60,344 bases of DNA from an uncultured Prevotellaceae bacterium. Lineage in GTDB: Bacteria > Bacteroidota > Bacteroidia > Bacteroidales > Bacteroidaceae. Below the pieces are notes generated by a model. It saw only the letters and a program-made list of their open reading frames with translations, was not told where the DNA came from and did no database searches. The translations under genes were made by a program, and so were the position numbers. The stretch lies in assembly GCA_946410305.1 (NCBI GenBank), contig CAMJZV010000020.1:1-60344 (forward strand), read 5' to 3'. Below are positions 14,674-22,944 of the stretch, one piece after another. Positions within the stretch are counted from its first letter, which is position 1. The number at the start of each line of letters is the position of its first letter.

Positions 14674-17088
14674 TTATCCTTGCGTAACAGGGGGCTTGTC
14701 GAATTTCTTACGTAGCGTCAGGACGTTTTTGCCTTCTGTGCGCTCATAGTTGATGCTGTCCATCAGCTGGCGTACCAGATGGATGCCCAGACCGCCAATA
14801 GGACGCTCCTCGGCACTGAGTGTAGTGTCGACCTCGGCCTTGGCAGTGGGATCGAAGGGGATGCCACTATCGATGATAGTAAACTTCAGACGCTCATCAT
14901 TAGTCTGAGCCTCGATGTTGATGTTACCTGTGGTGCCAGTGGGGTAGGCGTAGGTCATCACGTTGACGACGGCCTCCTCGATGGCAAGGTTCATCTGGAT
15001 GGCTACAGAGGGGTCGAAACCAACCTCTTCGCATACCATGTCGACGAAATCGGCCAGCAATGGCACCTGCTCGATGTCATTGGTGAGGGTAATGCTGTGT
15101 TGCATACGTATATGTTTCTGTTTTTTCCTATATTGTACGGCCATCATCGTGAGGTCGTCGCTCTGCTCAGCGTCGCCCACGAATTGCTTGACAGCCTGTT
15201 CCATGGTGTCTACCACCCGTGTCGGCTCATAGTGGTTCTCACTATACATCTGCTGGGCTGTGGCCAGCATGCGGTATTCTTCGAAAAGCTCTTCGTTCTT
15301 ATTGGTGGCTTCAGTCAGTCCGTCCGTATAGAGGAAGAGGGTGGTGCCGTAGCAGATAGTGGCCTCCTGGACTTCAAATCTGTAGCCCTGCATGACACCC
15401 AGTGGAATATTGGGGAGAACGGGCAACTCGCCCATGCCGGAACCAATGAGCAAGGGGGAACAGTGGCCTGCATTACAGTAACGCAGACGTCCTGTAGGCA
15501 GGTCGAGGACACCGAGCCAGAAGGTGACGAACATGTCCGACTCGTTGTCTTCTGCGAGGTTCTCGTTGATGTGGTCGACAATCTTGGCAGGGTTGCTCTC
15601 GTGGGCAGACACCGTACGGAATAGGGAGCGCGTGACGGCCATGACCAGTGAGGCAGGAATACCCTTTCCCGACACGTCGCCCACACAGAGGTAGAGCTTC
15701 TCGTCGCGGATGAAGAAGTCGTAGAGGTCGCCACCTACCTCCTTGGCAGGAGTCAGACGGGCATAGATGTCGATGTCGTCACGGTCAGGGTAGGCGGGGA
15801 AGGTCTTCGGCAGCATGGACATCTGGATGTTGCGGGCAATCTGCAGCTCACTCTCCATGCGTCCCTTGGTCTCGTTGATGGTCTTTGTCTCTTCTATCTG
15901 GCGTATCAGCGAGGTCTGCATCTGTTGGAAGGAGGTGCGTAGCTCGTACATCTCGTCACTGCTCTTGATAATGGGTAGTTCGGTTTGGAAGTTACCCTTT
16001 GCAATCTCATCGGCAGAGTCGGCAAAAAGTCGTAAAGGACGTGTGATGCGACGGATGGTAAAGCGACAGACGAAATAGAGGATGACCAGCCCCACAATCA
16101 TGAGGAAGACGATGATACCTCCCAATAAATATGCGTCAGAGTACATGGTGTTCTTGGGCACGATGATAGCCATGGACCACCCTGTACGTCGGATGGGTTT
16201 GTAGAAGATATAGGAATCAGTACCGTCGTTGTTGAATTCCTCAGCGCCCTGCTTGCCATTGATCATCTCATAGCCGATATGGTCGTCGATGGTATCGTTG
16301 GTCTCCAGGGCATAGGAGAAGAAAGTCTGGTTGAGGATGTGCTCCTTGTCAGGATGAACGATATAGGCACCGTTACGACTGATGATGAAGCTATAGGTCT
16401 CCATGTCGTTCCAAGTGACGTCGTCGATGGCTTTATTGTTGACCTTGTCAATCTCATGCAGCTGGTTGGTGAGCCAGTCCAGAGAGATGTCGGCAGTTAT
16501 GACAGCATACATGTCGCCTTCCCTGTCGAAGAGGGGCAACGAATAGGTTGCCATCGTCATCTCGCCACCGCCGTCATCGTAATAGGGGTCGCTCCAATAG
16601 GGCTTGCCCAGCAGTTTGGGAATCTGGTACCAGTCCATGTAGTGGTATTCGTAGTCGACGGTGCCTAACTGCTTGGTGGCAATGGTGATAGAGTCCTTGC
16701 GGTAGGCGTAGGGTGAGAAGAAGACACCCTTCTCGGGGAAGTAGTTGGGCTCGAAGGCAATGGCCGAACCGACAATGTCTGGATTCAGACGAAGGATGCG
16801 CTCAACGATGCCGTAGAGCTCATCGGGGGCGTCTAAGCGCTCTTCAATTTCCGGAACGGTATTGGCAATAGCTACTTCCACAATATTGAGTACGGCATTG
16901 ATGCTCTCGTTGGTCTTTGTCATCATGCCCTGCGAACGCTCCTCGGCCTGATCAACCATCGCATCTAGTGCTATGCTATAAATCATGATGGTGACAAACG
17001 TCATGATCAGGAACACGGTGAACATAATCCATCGTGTGAGGCGACTAGCCAGAGAACGCTTATGGGTAGTAGTAACGGTTGTGCTCAT
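14674..17088 (-). CDS. Membrane SpoIIE phosphatase with sensor and RsbW-like kinase domain
   Basis: This 804-aa protein reads as follows. TM1 (about 19-41); extracytoplasmic Cache-like sensor (about 45-315, with YWSDPYYDDGGGEMTMATYS and AVITADISLDWL); TM2 (about 320-342); HAMP (RRITRPLRLFADSADEIAKG); helical linker ELQIARNIQMSMLPKTFP; PP2C/SpoIIE phosphatase (KEVGGDLYDFF, LCVGDVSGKGIPASLVM, NAGHCSPLL, FLYTDGLTEA). The C-terminus (about 668-795) is a GHKL ATPase domain like RsbW: MNLAIEEAVVNVMTYAYP, FTIIDSGIPFDP, GGLGIHLVRQLMD. One polypeptide thus carries predicted phosphatase and kinase for the STAS protein encoded in the same operon. It overlaps the binding-protein gene by 4 nt. Confidence 0.92.
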   Translation of the reverse strand: MSTTVTTTHKRSLASRLTRWIMFTVFLIMTFVTIMIYSIALDAMVDQAEERSQGMMTKTNESINAVLNIVEVAIANTVPEIEERLDAPDELYGIVERILRLNPDIVGSAIAFEPNYFPEKGVFFSPYAYRKDSITIATKQLGTVDYEYHYMDWYQIPKLLGKPYWSDPYYDDGGGEMTMATYSLPLFDREGDMYAVITADISLDWLTNQLHEIDKVNNKAIDDVTWNDMETYSFIISRNGAYIVHPDKEHILNQTFFSYALETNDTIDDHIGYEMINGKQGAEEFNNDGTDSYIFYKPIRRTGWSMAIIVPKNTMYSDAYLLGGIIVFLMIVGLVILYFVCRFTIRRITRPLRLFADSADEIAKGNFQTELPIIKSSDEMYELRTSFQQMQTSLIRQIEETKTINETKGRMESELQIARNIQMSMLPKTFPAYPDRDDIDIYARLTPAKEVGGDLYDFFIRDEKLYLCVGDVSGKGIPASLVMAVTRSLFRTVSAHESNPAKIVDHINENLAEDNESDMFVTFWLGVLDLPTGRLRYCNAGHCSPLLIGSGMGELPVLPNIPLGVMQGYRFEVQEATICYGTTLFLYTDGLTEATNKNEELFEEYRMLATAQQMYSENHYEPTRVVDTMEQAVKQFVGDAEQSDDLTMMAVQYRKKQKHIRMQHSITLTNDIEQVPLLADFVDMVCEEVGFDPSVAIQMNLAIEEAVVNVMTYAYPTGTTGNINIEAQTNDERLKFTIIDSGIPFDPTAKAEVDTTLSAEERPIGGLGIHLVRQLMDSINYERTEGKNVLTLRKKFDKPPVTQG

Positions 17089-18029
17089 GGCTTCGTGATC
17101 TGTTTATAGGTGATAGCTTTCTGGATGGCATGATTCTTGAGCAGAATCTGGTTGGCATGCTGTAAAGACGACTCCTTGAGCCGATAGGTGCGTTGCTCGC
17201 TCTTTTCATCCTTCATGACTTGAAGGATTTCCCTTAGCATCCAGCGTTGGGCAGCACGATTGGTCTTGACGTTATTGGCTTGGACGACCTTCATGACGAT
17301 GTCAATGGTCTCCTCAGGGTGGTTGGCGGCCCATTCCCATCCTTTCCTGGACGCCTCGGCAAAGGCTTTCACTTCTTTCTCGTGGGTGCGGTAGTACTCG
17401 GCAGTGGTGTAGAGACCGTCTTCAGGAACGTTGCAGCCCAGGTCGCGGAAGTAGAGCGTCTGGTTCTTGTCGATATGCTGACCAGCCATCAATAACTGGT
17501 AATACTCGTTATAGACCATGGCCATCGTGGCATCGATGGCTCCCGTGATATATAGGTTGGTATTCTGTACGAAAGGAACCCACTCAAGCTGCAGGTTATA
17601 TTGGTTGTTGATGAGAACACCCAATTCAAAATAGCCCGCCTTCCAACGACCTACGCGTTTGCCGCGCAGCCCCTCTACACCTTTCAGTGGCTTATGCGAG
17701 ATAATCATCTGCGAGTTGGACTGGGAGGTCTGTAAGACGTTGATGAGGGGAATACCTGCATTGATATGCTTCATGGCTGAGATGAGGTGCAGGGTAATGA
17801 GCTGGCTCTTCCCTTCCTTCAAATGGTTAATGCAAGGATTGGATGCCGACGGATGCTTGATATGAACGTTAAGACCAGCGTCACGGTAGAACCCTTTGGC
17901 TTCTGCTACATAGTAGCCAGCGAACTGTGCTTGCGCCGTCCATTGAGGCGTAAACACTATCTCTTCGCTTTGTGCCATTGCCAGCATGCAGACCATGCAG
18001 GCAAGGAGGGTAATAATGATCTTTTTCAT
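17085..18029 (-). CDS. NMT1/THI5-like periplasmic substrate-binding protein
   Basis: This 314-aa protein has a cleavable signal (MKKIIITLLACMVCMLAMAQ). The fold signature is that of NMT1/THI5/SsuA proteins: FTPQWTAQAQFAGYYVAEAK, GFYRDAGLNV, LRGKRVGRWK and TMAMVYNEYYQLL. Such proteins normally deliver pyrimidine precursors or alkylsulfonates to ABC importers. No matching permease or importer ATPase lies nearby. Instead the gene overlaps that of the Cache/SpoIIE phosphatase by 4 nt, so the protein may act as a ligand-presenting co-sensor (inference). It is the first gene of the operon. Confidence 0.88.
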   Translation of the reverse strand: MKKIIITLLACMVCMLAMAQSEEIVFTPQWTAQAQFAGYYVAEAKGFYRDAGLNVHIKHPSASNPCINHLKEGKSQLITLHLISAMKHINAGIPLINVLQTSQSNSQMIISHKPLKGVEGLRGKRVGRWKAGYFELGVLINNQYNLQLEWVPFVQNTNLYITGAIDATMAMVYNEYYQLLMAGQHIDKNQTLYFRDLGCNVPEDGLYTTAEYYRTHEKEVKAFAEASRKGWEWAANHPEETIDIVMKVVQANNVKTNRAAQRWMLREILQVMKDEKSEQRTYRLKESSLQHANQILLKNHAIQKAITYKQITKP

Positions 18030-18038
18030 ATTTGGCTA

Positions 18039-18046
18039 CAAAGATA
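18039..18046 (-). promoter_or_regulatory. -7 element of the binding-protein/phosphatase operon
   Basis: TATCTTTG on the minus strand, 9 nt upstream of the ATG codon at 18029, implying a very short leader. It lies back to back with the plus-strand promoter at 18069. No clear -33 box. Confidence 0.5.
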
Positions 18047-18068
18047 GGAATAATTCACGAATTTTTTG

Positions 18069-18076
18069 TATCTTTG
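18069..18076 (+). promoter_or_regulatory. -7 element of the basic-tailed protein gene
   Basis: TATCTTTG followed by GCAG, 21 nt upstream of the ATG at 18098. It rules out the longer frame that begins at 18032. Confidence 0.55.
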
Positions 18077-18097
18077 CAGCTGATTTTTTACAGAAAG

Positions 18098-18748
18098 ATG
18101 CAAAAATATATATTTCAGATACTTCTCGTGCTGTTGTTCCCACTGCTGGCAACGGCTCAGAAACATACAGAATTCGTGGGACTCTCACTGTCGCAGAGTC
18201 CCGATGAGCTAACGGAGAAACTGGTGGAAAAGGGACTCCAGCGGGACTATAGCAATAGCTTTTCAGGACGTATAGCTGGGCTTAATGTCTGGCTGAGCAT
18301 AGCAGCCAACAAGGACACCACGGGATGCAGCCATCTGGTGCTAACCACTCGTTCGCAACAGGGAATAAGTCAGCAGGAAGACTATGTGGCCCTGATGAAG
18401 TGGATGCAGAAGCATTACGGTAAACCCACGTGGGAGTCGACGGTGCGTAGCCATCGCTTTGCCCGCTGGTATGTGGATTATGACCGTGACATTGTTATGA
18501 TTGCTACAGCACAGACAGCTGTCGAGATCTGGTTCTATGAGAACCATAGCGTACGCAACATTGACTATTATGCCATTCTGAAATACTGCGAGCGCTATCC
18601 CAATGAGGACGTGCCCTATTATACTGCTGAAGACCAGGTGACGTGGAAGAGTACGGCACCTCCTGAAGTGAAAAAGAAAAAGGTTTCCAAGCGTCGCAAG
18701 ACAGCGCGCCGCCATCGCACGAAGGCAAAGCGCAGGCGCCGCCGCTAG
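18098..18748 (+). CDS. Secreted protein with highly basic C-terminus
   Basis: This 216-aa protein has signal peptide MQKYIFQILLVLLFPLLATA, then a globular region of about 170 residues (FVGLSLSQSPDELTEKLVEK; YVALMKWMQKHYGKPTW). It ends with about 28 residues that are mostly Lys/Arg (from KKKKVSKRRK on). No family recognised. The polybasic tail could bind nucleic acid, lipid A or acidic polysaccharide outside the cytoplasm. It is monocistronic, divergent from the signalling operon and convergent with the kinase genes. Confidence 0.7.
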   Translation: MQKYIFQILLVLLFPLLATAQKHTEFVGLSLSQSPDELTEKLVEKGLQRDYSNSFSGRIAGLNVWLSIAANKDTTGCSHLVLTTRSQQGISQQEDYVALMKWMQKHYGKPTWESTVRSHRFARWYVDYDRDIVMIATAQTAVEIWFYENHSVRNIDYYAILKYCERYPNEDVPYYTAEDQVTWKSTAPPEVKKKKVSKRRKTARRHRTKAKRRRRR

Positions 18749-18811
18749 TTGGCTTTTGGCTTTTGGCTTTTGGCAATTGGCTAACAGCTAACTGCTAACA
18801 GCCAACAGCTA
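18749..18811 (+). repeat. Nine-unit heptamer array between two stop codons
   Basis: Exactly nine 7-bp units: TTGGCTT (three times), TTGGCAA, TTGGCTA, ACAGCTA, ACTGCTA, ACAGCCA, ACAGCTA. It starts at the base after the TAG of the plus-strand gene and ends with the CTA that is the stop codon of the convergent kinase gene. The outer halves are partly complementary and could form a hairpin. Confidence 0.85.
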
Positions 18812-19429
18812 CTCCATAGGGAATAGTCCGTAGAGCTTGGCATCGATCATGTCGGTGACTTGCTTGAAGTCCTCAGCACGTTCGCCAAACTTGCAGGTGT
18901 CGCCCTCAATGATGATAAGCTGACCTTTATAGGTGCTGATCCACTCCTCATAGCGCTTTGACAGTCCTTCCAGATAGTCCAGGCGCATGGTCTGCTCGTA
19001 CTCACGGCCACGCTTCTGAATCTGTGCTACCAGTGTGGGAATGCTCGAACGGATATAAATCATCAGGTCGGGAAGTTTTACCAGCGACATCATAAGGTCG
19101 AACAAGTCGGTGTAGTTGGCAAAGTCGCGATCGGACATCATTCCCTGACCATGCAGGTTGGGGGCGAAGATGCGGGCATCCTCGAAAATGGTACGGTCCT
19201 GAATGATGGTGTCATTTGACTTCGAAATCTCTACCACCTCCTTGAAACGCTTGTTGAGGAAATATACCTGCAGGTTGAACGACCAGCGGGGCATATCGGC
19301 ATAGAAGTCTGCCAGATAAGGATTGTTGTCGACGGGTTCGAAACGAGGCGTCCATCCATAACGATGGGCCAGCATCTTGGTCAGTGTGGTCTTGCCACTT
19401 CCGATGTTTCCTGCTACTGCGATGTGCAT
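18809..19429 (-). CDS. Deoxynucleoside kinase
   Basis: This 206-aa protein has P-loop AGNIGSGKTTL (residues 6-16), FEPVDNNPYLADFY, the dNK ERS/DRT-like motif IIQDRTIFEDA, and the lid RGREYEQTMRLDYL. It should phosphorylate a deoxynucleoside (dA, dG or dC type) for dNTP salvage. It lies 38 nt downstream of a close paralogue, which recalls the paired dAK/dGK subunits of lactobacilli. Whether the two form a heterodimer here cannot be read from the sequence. Confidence 0.92.
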   Translation of the reverse strand: MHIAVAGNIGSGKTTLTKMLAHRYGWTPRFEPVDNNPYLADFYADMPRWSFNLQVYFLNKRFKEVVEISKSNDTIIQDRTIFEDARIFAPNLHGQGMMSDRDFANYTDLFDLMMSLVKLPDLMIYIRSSIPTLVAQIQKRGREYEQTMRLDYLEGLSKRYEEWISTYKGQLIIIEGDTCKFGERAEDFKQVTDMIDAKLYGLFPME

Positions 19430-19438
19430 ATCTTGTAG

Positions 19439-19473
19439 ATTAAAGATTAAACATTAAAAATGAAACATTAGAC
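19439..19473 (+). repeat. Five-unit heptamer array at a kinase stop codon
   Basis: ATTAAAG ATTAAAC ATTAAAA ATGAAAC ATTAGAC. The last unit contains the stop codon (19468-19470) of the upstream kinase gene. Confidence 0.75.
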
Positions 19474-20094
19474 GTTGTCTGGGAACAGTCCGAAGAGGTT
19501 GCTGTCGATGCGGTCAATGATCTGCGCCAGGTCCTTGGGGTTGTTGAGGTAGTCCAGCTGGTCTTTCTCGACAGTCATCACCTTACCAGGATATTTATGA
19601 TAGATGAAGTCGTCGTAACGCTCGTTGAGGTTCTGCAGATATTCCAGCTGAATGCTCTGCTCGTACTCGCGTCCACGCTTCTGGATGTTGCCCACCAGAT
19701 GGGGCACCGAGGCGCGGAGATAGATCATCAGCTCTGGCGGACGCACAACAGTCATCATCTGGTCGAAGAGCTCCATGAAGGTCTCGTAGTCGCGGTCGGA
19801 GAGGTGACCCATGGCCTTGTTGTTCTCCATAAAGACGTAGACGCCTTCATAGATGGTACGGTCCTGAATGATGGTGTGGTCGGCTTTGGCAATGTCTATC
19901 AAGTCACGGAAACGCTCCTTCAGGAAGTACACTTCCAGATTGAACGACCATCGGTAGATGTCGCGGTAATAGTCTTCAAGATAGGGGTTGTGCTCGACAG
20001 CCTCGAAGCGTGCCTCCCACCCATAGTGCTTGGCCAGCAACTGCGTCAGCGTCGACTTCCCGCTTCCAATATTTCCTGCTACTGCAATGTGCAT
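19468..20094 (-). CDS. Deoxynucleoside kinase paralogue
   Basis: This 208-aa protein has P-loop AGNIGSGKSTL, FEAVEHNPYLEDYY, TIIQDRTIYEGVYVF and RGREYEQSIQLEYL. The same dNK architecture as its downstream neighbour indicates an old tandem duplication. I chose the ATG at 20094; the frame open to 20142 begins upstream of the promoter at 20114-20121. It ends inside a heptamer array. Confidence 0.92.
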   Translation of the reverse strand: MHIAVAGNIGSGKSTLTQLLAKHYGWEARFEAVEHNPYLEDYYRDIYRWSFNLEVYFLKERFRDLIDIAKADHTIIQDRTIYEGVYVFMENNKAMGHLSDRDYETFMELFDQMMTVVRPPELMIYLRASVPHLVGNIQKRGREYEQSIQLEYLQNLNERYDDFIYHKYPGKVMTVEKDQLDYLNNPKDLAQIIDRIDSNLFGLFPDNV

Positions 20095-20113
20095 TGTCTT
20101 AGATTTAATGGCA

Positions 20114-20143
20114 CAAAGGTACAAAATAAAATCGGCAATCAAA
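20114..20143 (-). promoter_or_regulatory. Promoter of the deoxynucleoside kinase pair
   Basis: Minus strand TTTG (20140-20143), 18-nt spacer, TACCTTTG (20114-20121), 20 nt before the ATG. Confidence 0.6.
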
Positions 20144-20190
20144 AAAGATTACCGATTTTAATTGGTTGTTATTTGTATTTTTTAAATGTT

Positions 20191-21348
20191 CTACGACAGG
20201 AATCCAAGCAAGGCACCTGCTGCCACTGCCGAACCAATAACACCTGCCACATTGGGTCCCATGGCGTGCATGAGCAGGAAGTTGTGGCGGTCGTACTCCA
20301 GTCCGAGGTTGTTGGAGATGCGGGCGGCCATGGGCACTGCGCTTACACCGGCATTACCAATCAGCGGGTTCAGTTTCTTGTCTTTAGGCAAGAAGACATT
20401 CATCAGTTTGACGAAGCAGACACCACTCATGGTGGCAATGATGAAGGCTCCGGCACCAATGGCGAAGATGTAGATGGTGTTCATGGTCAGGAACTCAGAG
20501 GCCTGCGTGGAACAGCCTACCGTCAGTCCTAACAACATGACAACGATATCGTTCAGTGCTGCACCTGCGGTCTTGGCCAGACGGGTGGTCTTGCCGCTTT
20601 CCTTCAGCAGGTTGCCGAAGAACAGCATACCCAGCAGGGGCAGACCAGAGGGTACAATGAAGGTGGTGAGCAGGAGTCCTACGATGGGGAAGAGGATACG
20701 CTCTGTCTGTGAGACCTGACGGGCAGGCTTCATCTTGATGAGACGCTCCTTCTTGGTGGTGAGCAGGCGCATCAATGGGGGCTGGATGAGCGGTACCAGT
20801 GCCATATACGAATAGGCACACACGGCGATGGCACCCATCAGGTTGGGCGATAACTTGCTGCTTAGGAAGATGGCTGTGGGACCGTCGGCGCCACCGATGA
20901 TGGCGATACCTGCTGCCTGGTTGGGCTCAAAGCCCAGTGCCAATGCAAACATGTAGGCGCCAAAGATGCCAAACTGAGCAGCTGCACCAATGAGCATTAG
21001 TTTCGGATTAGCCAGCAGCGCTGAGAAGTCTGTCATGGCACCAATGCCCAAGAAGATCAGTGGCGGATACCACCCTTGGCGTACGCCCTGATAGAAGATG
21101 TTCAGCACAGAGTTGTCCTCGTAGAGACCAATCTCCAGTCCTGCATCTGCACGGAAGGGGATGTTTCCCAGTATGATTCCTAGTCCGATGGGTACGAGCA
21201 GCAGGGGCTCGAAATCCTTCTTGATGGCCAGCCAGATGAAGAAGGCACCCACTACTATCATGATGAGGTTTCCTACCGTTACGTTGGCAAAGCCCGTATA
21301 GGTCAGAAACTCATTGAAGTTTTCTACGATAAAATGAATGAATCCCAT
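20191..21348 (-). CDS. Na+-translocating decarboxylase beta subunit
   Basis: This 385-aa polytopic membrane protein of the OadB/GcdB/MmdB family contains the conserved IIGGADGPTAIFLSSKLSP, SYMALVPLIQPP and GNAGVSAVPMAAR segments, with the Asp of GGADGPT in the Na+ path. It couples decarboxylation of a carboxybiotin carrier to sodium export. Next to mutAB the natural substrate is methylmalonyl-CoA. It follows the biotin-carrier and OadG-like genes in one minus-strand operon, but the carboxyltransferase (alpha) gene is not in this window. Confidence 0.93.
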   Translation of the reverse strand: MGFIHFIVENFNEFLTYTGFANVTVGNLIMIVVGAFFIWLAIKKDFEPLLLVPIGLGIILGNIPFRADAGLEIGLYEDNSVLNIFYQGVRQGWYPPLIFLGIGAMTDFSALLANPKLMLIGAAAQFGIFGAYMFALALGFEPNQAAGIAIIGGADGPTAIFLSSKLSPNLMGAIAVCAYSYMALVPLIQPPLMRLLTTKKERLIKMKPARQVSQTERILFPIVGLLLTTFIVPSGLPLLGMLFFGNLLKESGKTTRLAKTAGAALNDIVVMLLGLTVGCSTQASEFLTMNTIYIFAIGAGAFIIATMSGVCFVKLMNVFLPKDKKLNPLIGNAGVSAVPMAARISNNLGLEYDRHNFLLMHAMGPNVAGVIGSAVAAGALLGFLS

Positions 21349-21349
21349 A

Positions 21350-21384
21350 ATTATGCATTAAGAATTATGAATTATGCATTATCC
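21350..21384 (+). repeat. Five-unit heptamer array at the biotin-carrier stop codon
   Basis: ATTATGC ATTAAGA ATTATGA ATTATGC ATTATCC. It covers the stop codon (21379-21381) of the biotin-carrier gene and reaches to 1 nt from the start of the beta-subunit gene. Confidence 0.8.
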
Positions 21385-21828
21385 TATGGTTAACAGTACA
21401 GAACCCTCCATGACAGAGTCGCCGGGGGTTACATTGATAGCCGTGATAGTACCAGCAGTCTCTGCCTCGATGTTGTTCTGCATTTTCATAGCTTCCAGAA
21501 TGATGACAACGTCACCAACATTAACCGTGTCGCCAACCTTGACATTGACGCTGGTAATGGTACCTGGCAGCGGAGCCTTCAGGGCATTGCCACTAGCAGG
21601 GACTGTTGCAGCCTGTGGCTTGGGTGCCGGAGCAGCAGAGGGTGCGGGCTGTACGGGAGCAGCCACTTTGGGTTTGACAATGGTGGGATGCTTGGCAGCA
21701 TTGATGGGTCGCTGCATCTCAATCTCAAAGGGAATGCCGTTGACATTGACTTTAGCAATGTTGCCTTCTACTTCTTCAATCTCTACTTCGTAGTCAACAC
21801 CTTGTACTTTATATTGATACTTGTTCAT
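21379..21828 (-). CDS. Biotin carboxyl carrier protein of the decarboxylase
   Basis: This 149-aa protein has an N-terminal segment (residues 1-45), an Ala/Pro-rich flexible linker (about 50-80, PVQPAPSAAPAPKPQAA), and a biotinyl domain with EAMKMQNN carrying the biotinylated lysine. It should shuttle CO2 between carboxyltransferase and the membrane beta subunit. Repeats of 7 bp flank it on both sides. Confidence 0.93.
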   Translation of the reverse strand: MNKYQYKVQGVDYEVEIEEVEGNIAKVNVNGIPFEIEMQRPINAAKHPTIVKPKVAAPVQPAPSAAPAPKPQAATVPASGNALKAPLPGTITSVNVKVGDTVNVGDVVIILEAMKMQNNIEAETAGTITAINVTPGDSVMEGSVLLTIG

Positions 21829-21830
21829 AT

Positions 21831-21865
21831 CTCTAAACTCTAAACATTAAACTCTATACTTTACT
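21831..21865 (+). repeat. Five-unit heptamer array at the OadG-like stop codon
   Basis: CTCTAAA CTCTAAA CATTAAA CTCTATA CTTTACT. The stop codon of the OadG-like gene (21861-21863) lies in the last unit. Confidence 0.65.
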
Positions 21866-22898
21866 TTAACTCTGGACCAGTGGGAATCTTCATGCTCTGA
21901 GGCATGGTAGGAAGAATAGGGGAGTGGAACTGAGTCATCTGCGAGTACTCGTCGTCCCATCCTGTATCTTTCGACTTAATGGTGATAACGCCTGACTCTA
22001 CATCATGGACATCGTCCTGATATTGTTTCAGAGCCATACCAATAACAGCCATATATACCTCCTTGTCAATACCCTTGGTCTTCAAGCCTTCCTGCAGGAT
22101 GACACCTGTCTTATGACCTACCTCTATGGTCTTCTCGACAGTCTTGGTAATAGGCTTGATAGGCTGGTGGTGAACTACTTTCTTCGCTGTCTCCATGTGG
22201 CGCATCAATAGGCCAAAGAGGGTGAAGGTAATCCATAGCAGTGCCAGGCAGAAGAAGACAATGCTCATAGCCATGATAGACATGCCGACACCATAGGGGT
22301 CTTCACGTTTGAATTTCTCTATCTTCGACTCGCTGACTACTGTCTGGTTCTGTATTCCAGGTGTCACGCGGTCAGCAGACTTTACCTCCCAGTCGTTTCT
22401 GGTACCATTATTTGCGATACGGGCAAACGATTGGTCTGCTGCTAAAACGGGTACGGTGATAGAGTCAATAAGTTGGGTAGCATTACCATTGTAGAGGGCT
22501 ATCCAGGTAGGTCTGGTAGCATCTACTGGCACAGAGAGATGCAGCGATCCTTGTTGGGGATTGCTGCCGAGTTGGAAGACGACAAGCTGTCTGCCACTCA
22601 GATTAGTGCGGGTGTCGCCATTGGGAATCTGGCTCATGCGCTTGACACGCTCCGGCACACTCATCTGTTTGTTGAGTACGGAACGGTCGGTCGTGAGATA
22701 CATCCCACGGATGTTATACGTGGAGTGGGAGATATTAGCTATCTCCACCCACGCATTCCTTGCTCCGTATTCATCAATCAGACTGTTTTCGTTGTGTGTC
22801 ATCACCTCGTTTAACTTGATGCTGGCATCCATCTGAGCCCACATCGGTAGAGAGGTCATGGCCACAAATACCCCGGTTAGGAGTCTTAGGTTTTTCAT
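21861..22898 (-). CDS. OadG-like subunit fused to a lamin-tail-like domain
   Basis: This 345-aa protein has a signal peptide (MKNLRLLTGVFVAMTSLPMWA) and then an extracytoplasmic region of about 145 residues. It starts IKLNEVMTHNENSLIDEYG and contains NAWVEIANIS, a pattern typical of lamin-tail domains. A single membrane helix follows (about 205-232, MAMSIVFFCLALLWITFTLF), then a cytoplasmic tail with YMAVIGMALKQYQDDVHDVE as in OadG/MmdD proteins. Ordinary OadG subunits are only about 80-120 aa, so the extracytoplasmic domain is the odd part. It heads the decarboxylase gene set. Confidence 0.82.
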   Translation of the reverse strand: MKNLRLLTGVFVAMTSLPMWAQMDASIKLNEVMTHNENSLIDEYGARNAWVEIANISHSTYNIRGMYLTTDRSVLNKQMSVPERVKRMSQIPNGDTRTNLSGRQLVVFQLGSNPQQGSLHLSVPVDATRPTWIALYNGNATQLIDSITVPVLAADQSFARIANNGTRNDWEVKSADRVTPGIQNQTVVSESKIEKFKREDPYGVGMSIMAMSIVFFCLALLWITFTLFGLLMRHMETAKKVVHHQPIKPITKTVEKTIEVGHKTGVILQEGLKTKGIDKEVYMAVIGMALKQYQDDVHDVESGVITIKSKDTGWDDEYSQMTQFHSPILPTMPQSMKIPTGPELK

Positions 22899-22944
22899 TT
22901 GTCAGTCTAAATTTTACGTGTATTATTATGTTGTTTAGTCTCTG

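Noticed and set aside
18749..18811. Possible CRISPR array because of tandem repeats
   Set aside because: Units are 7 bp with no spacers, and no cas genes are present.
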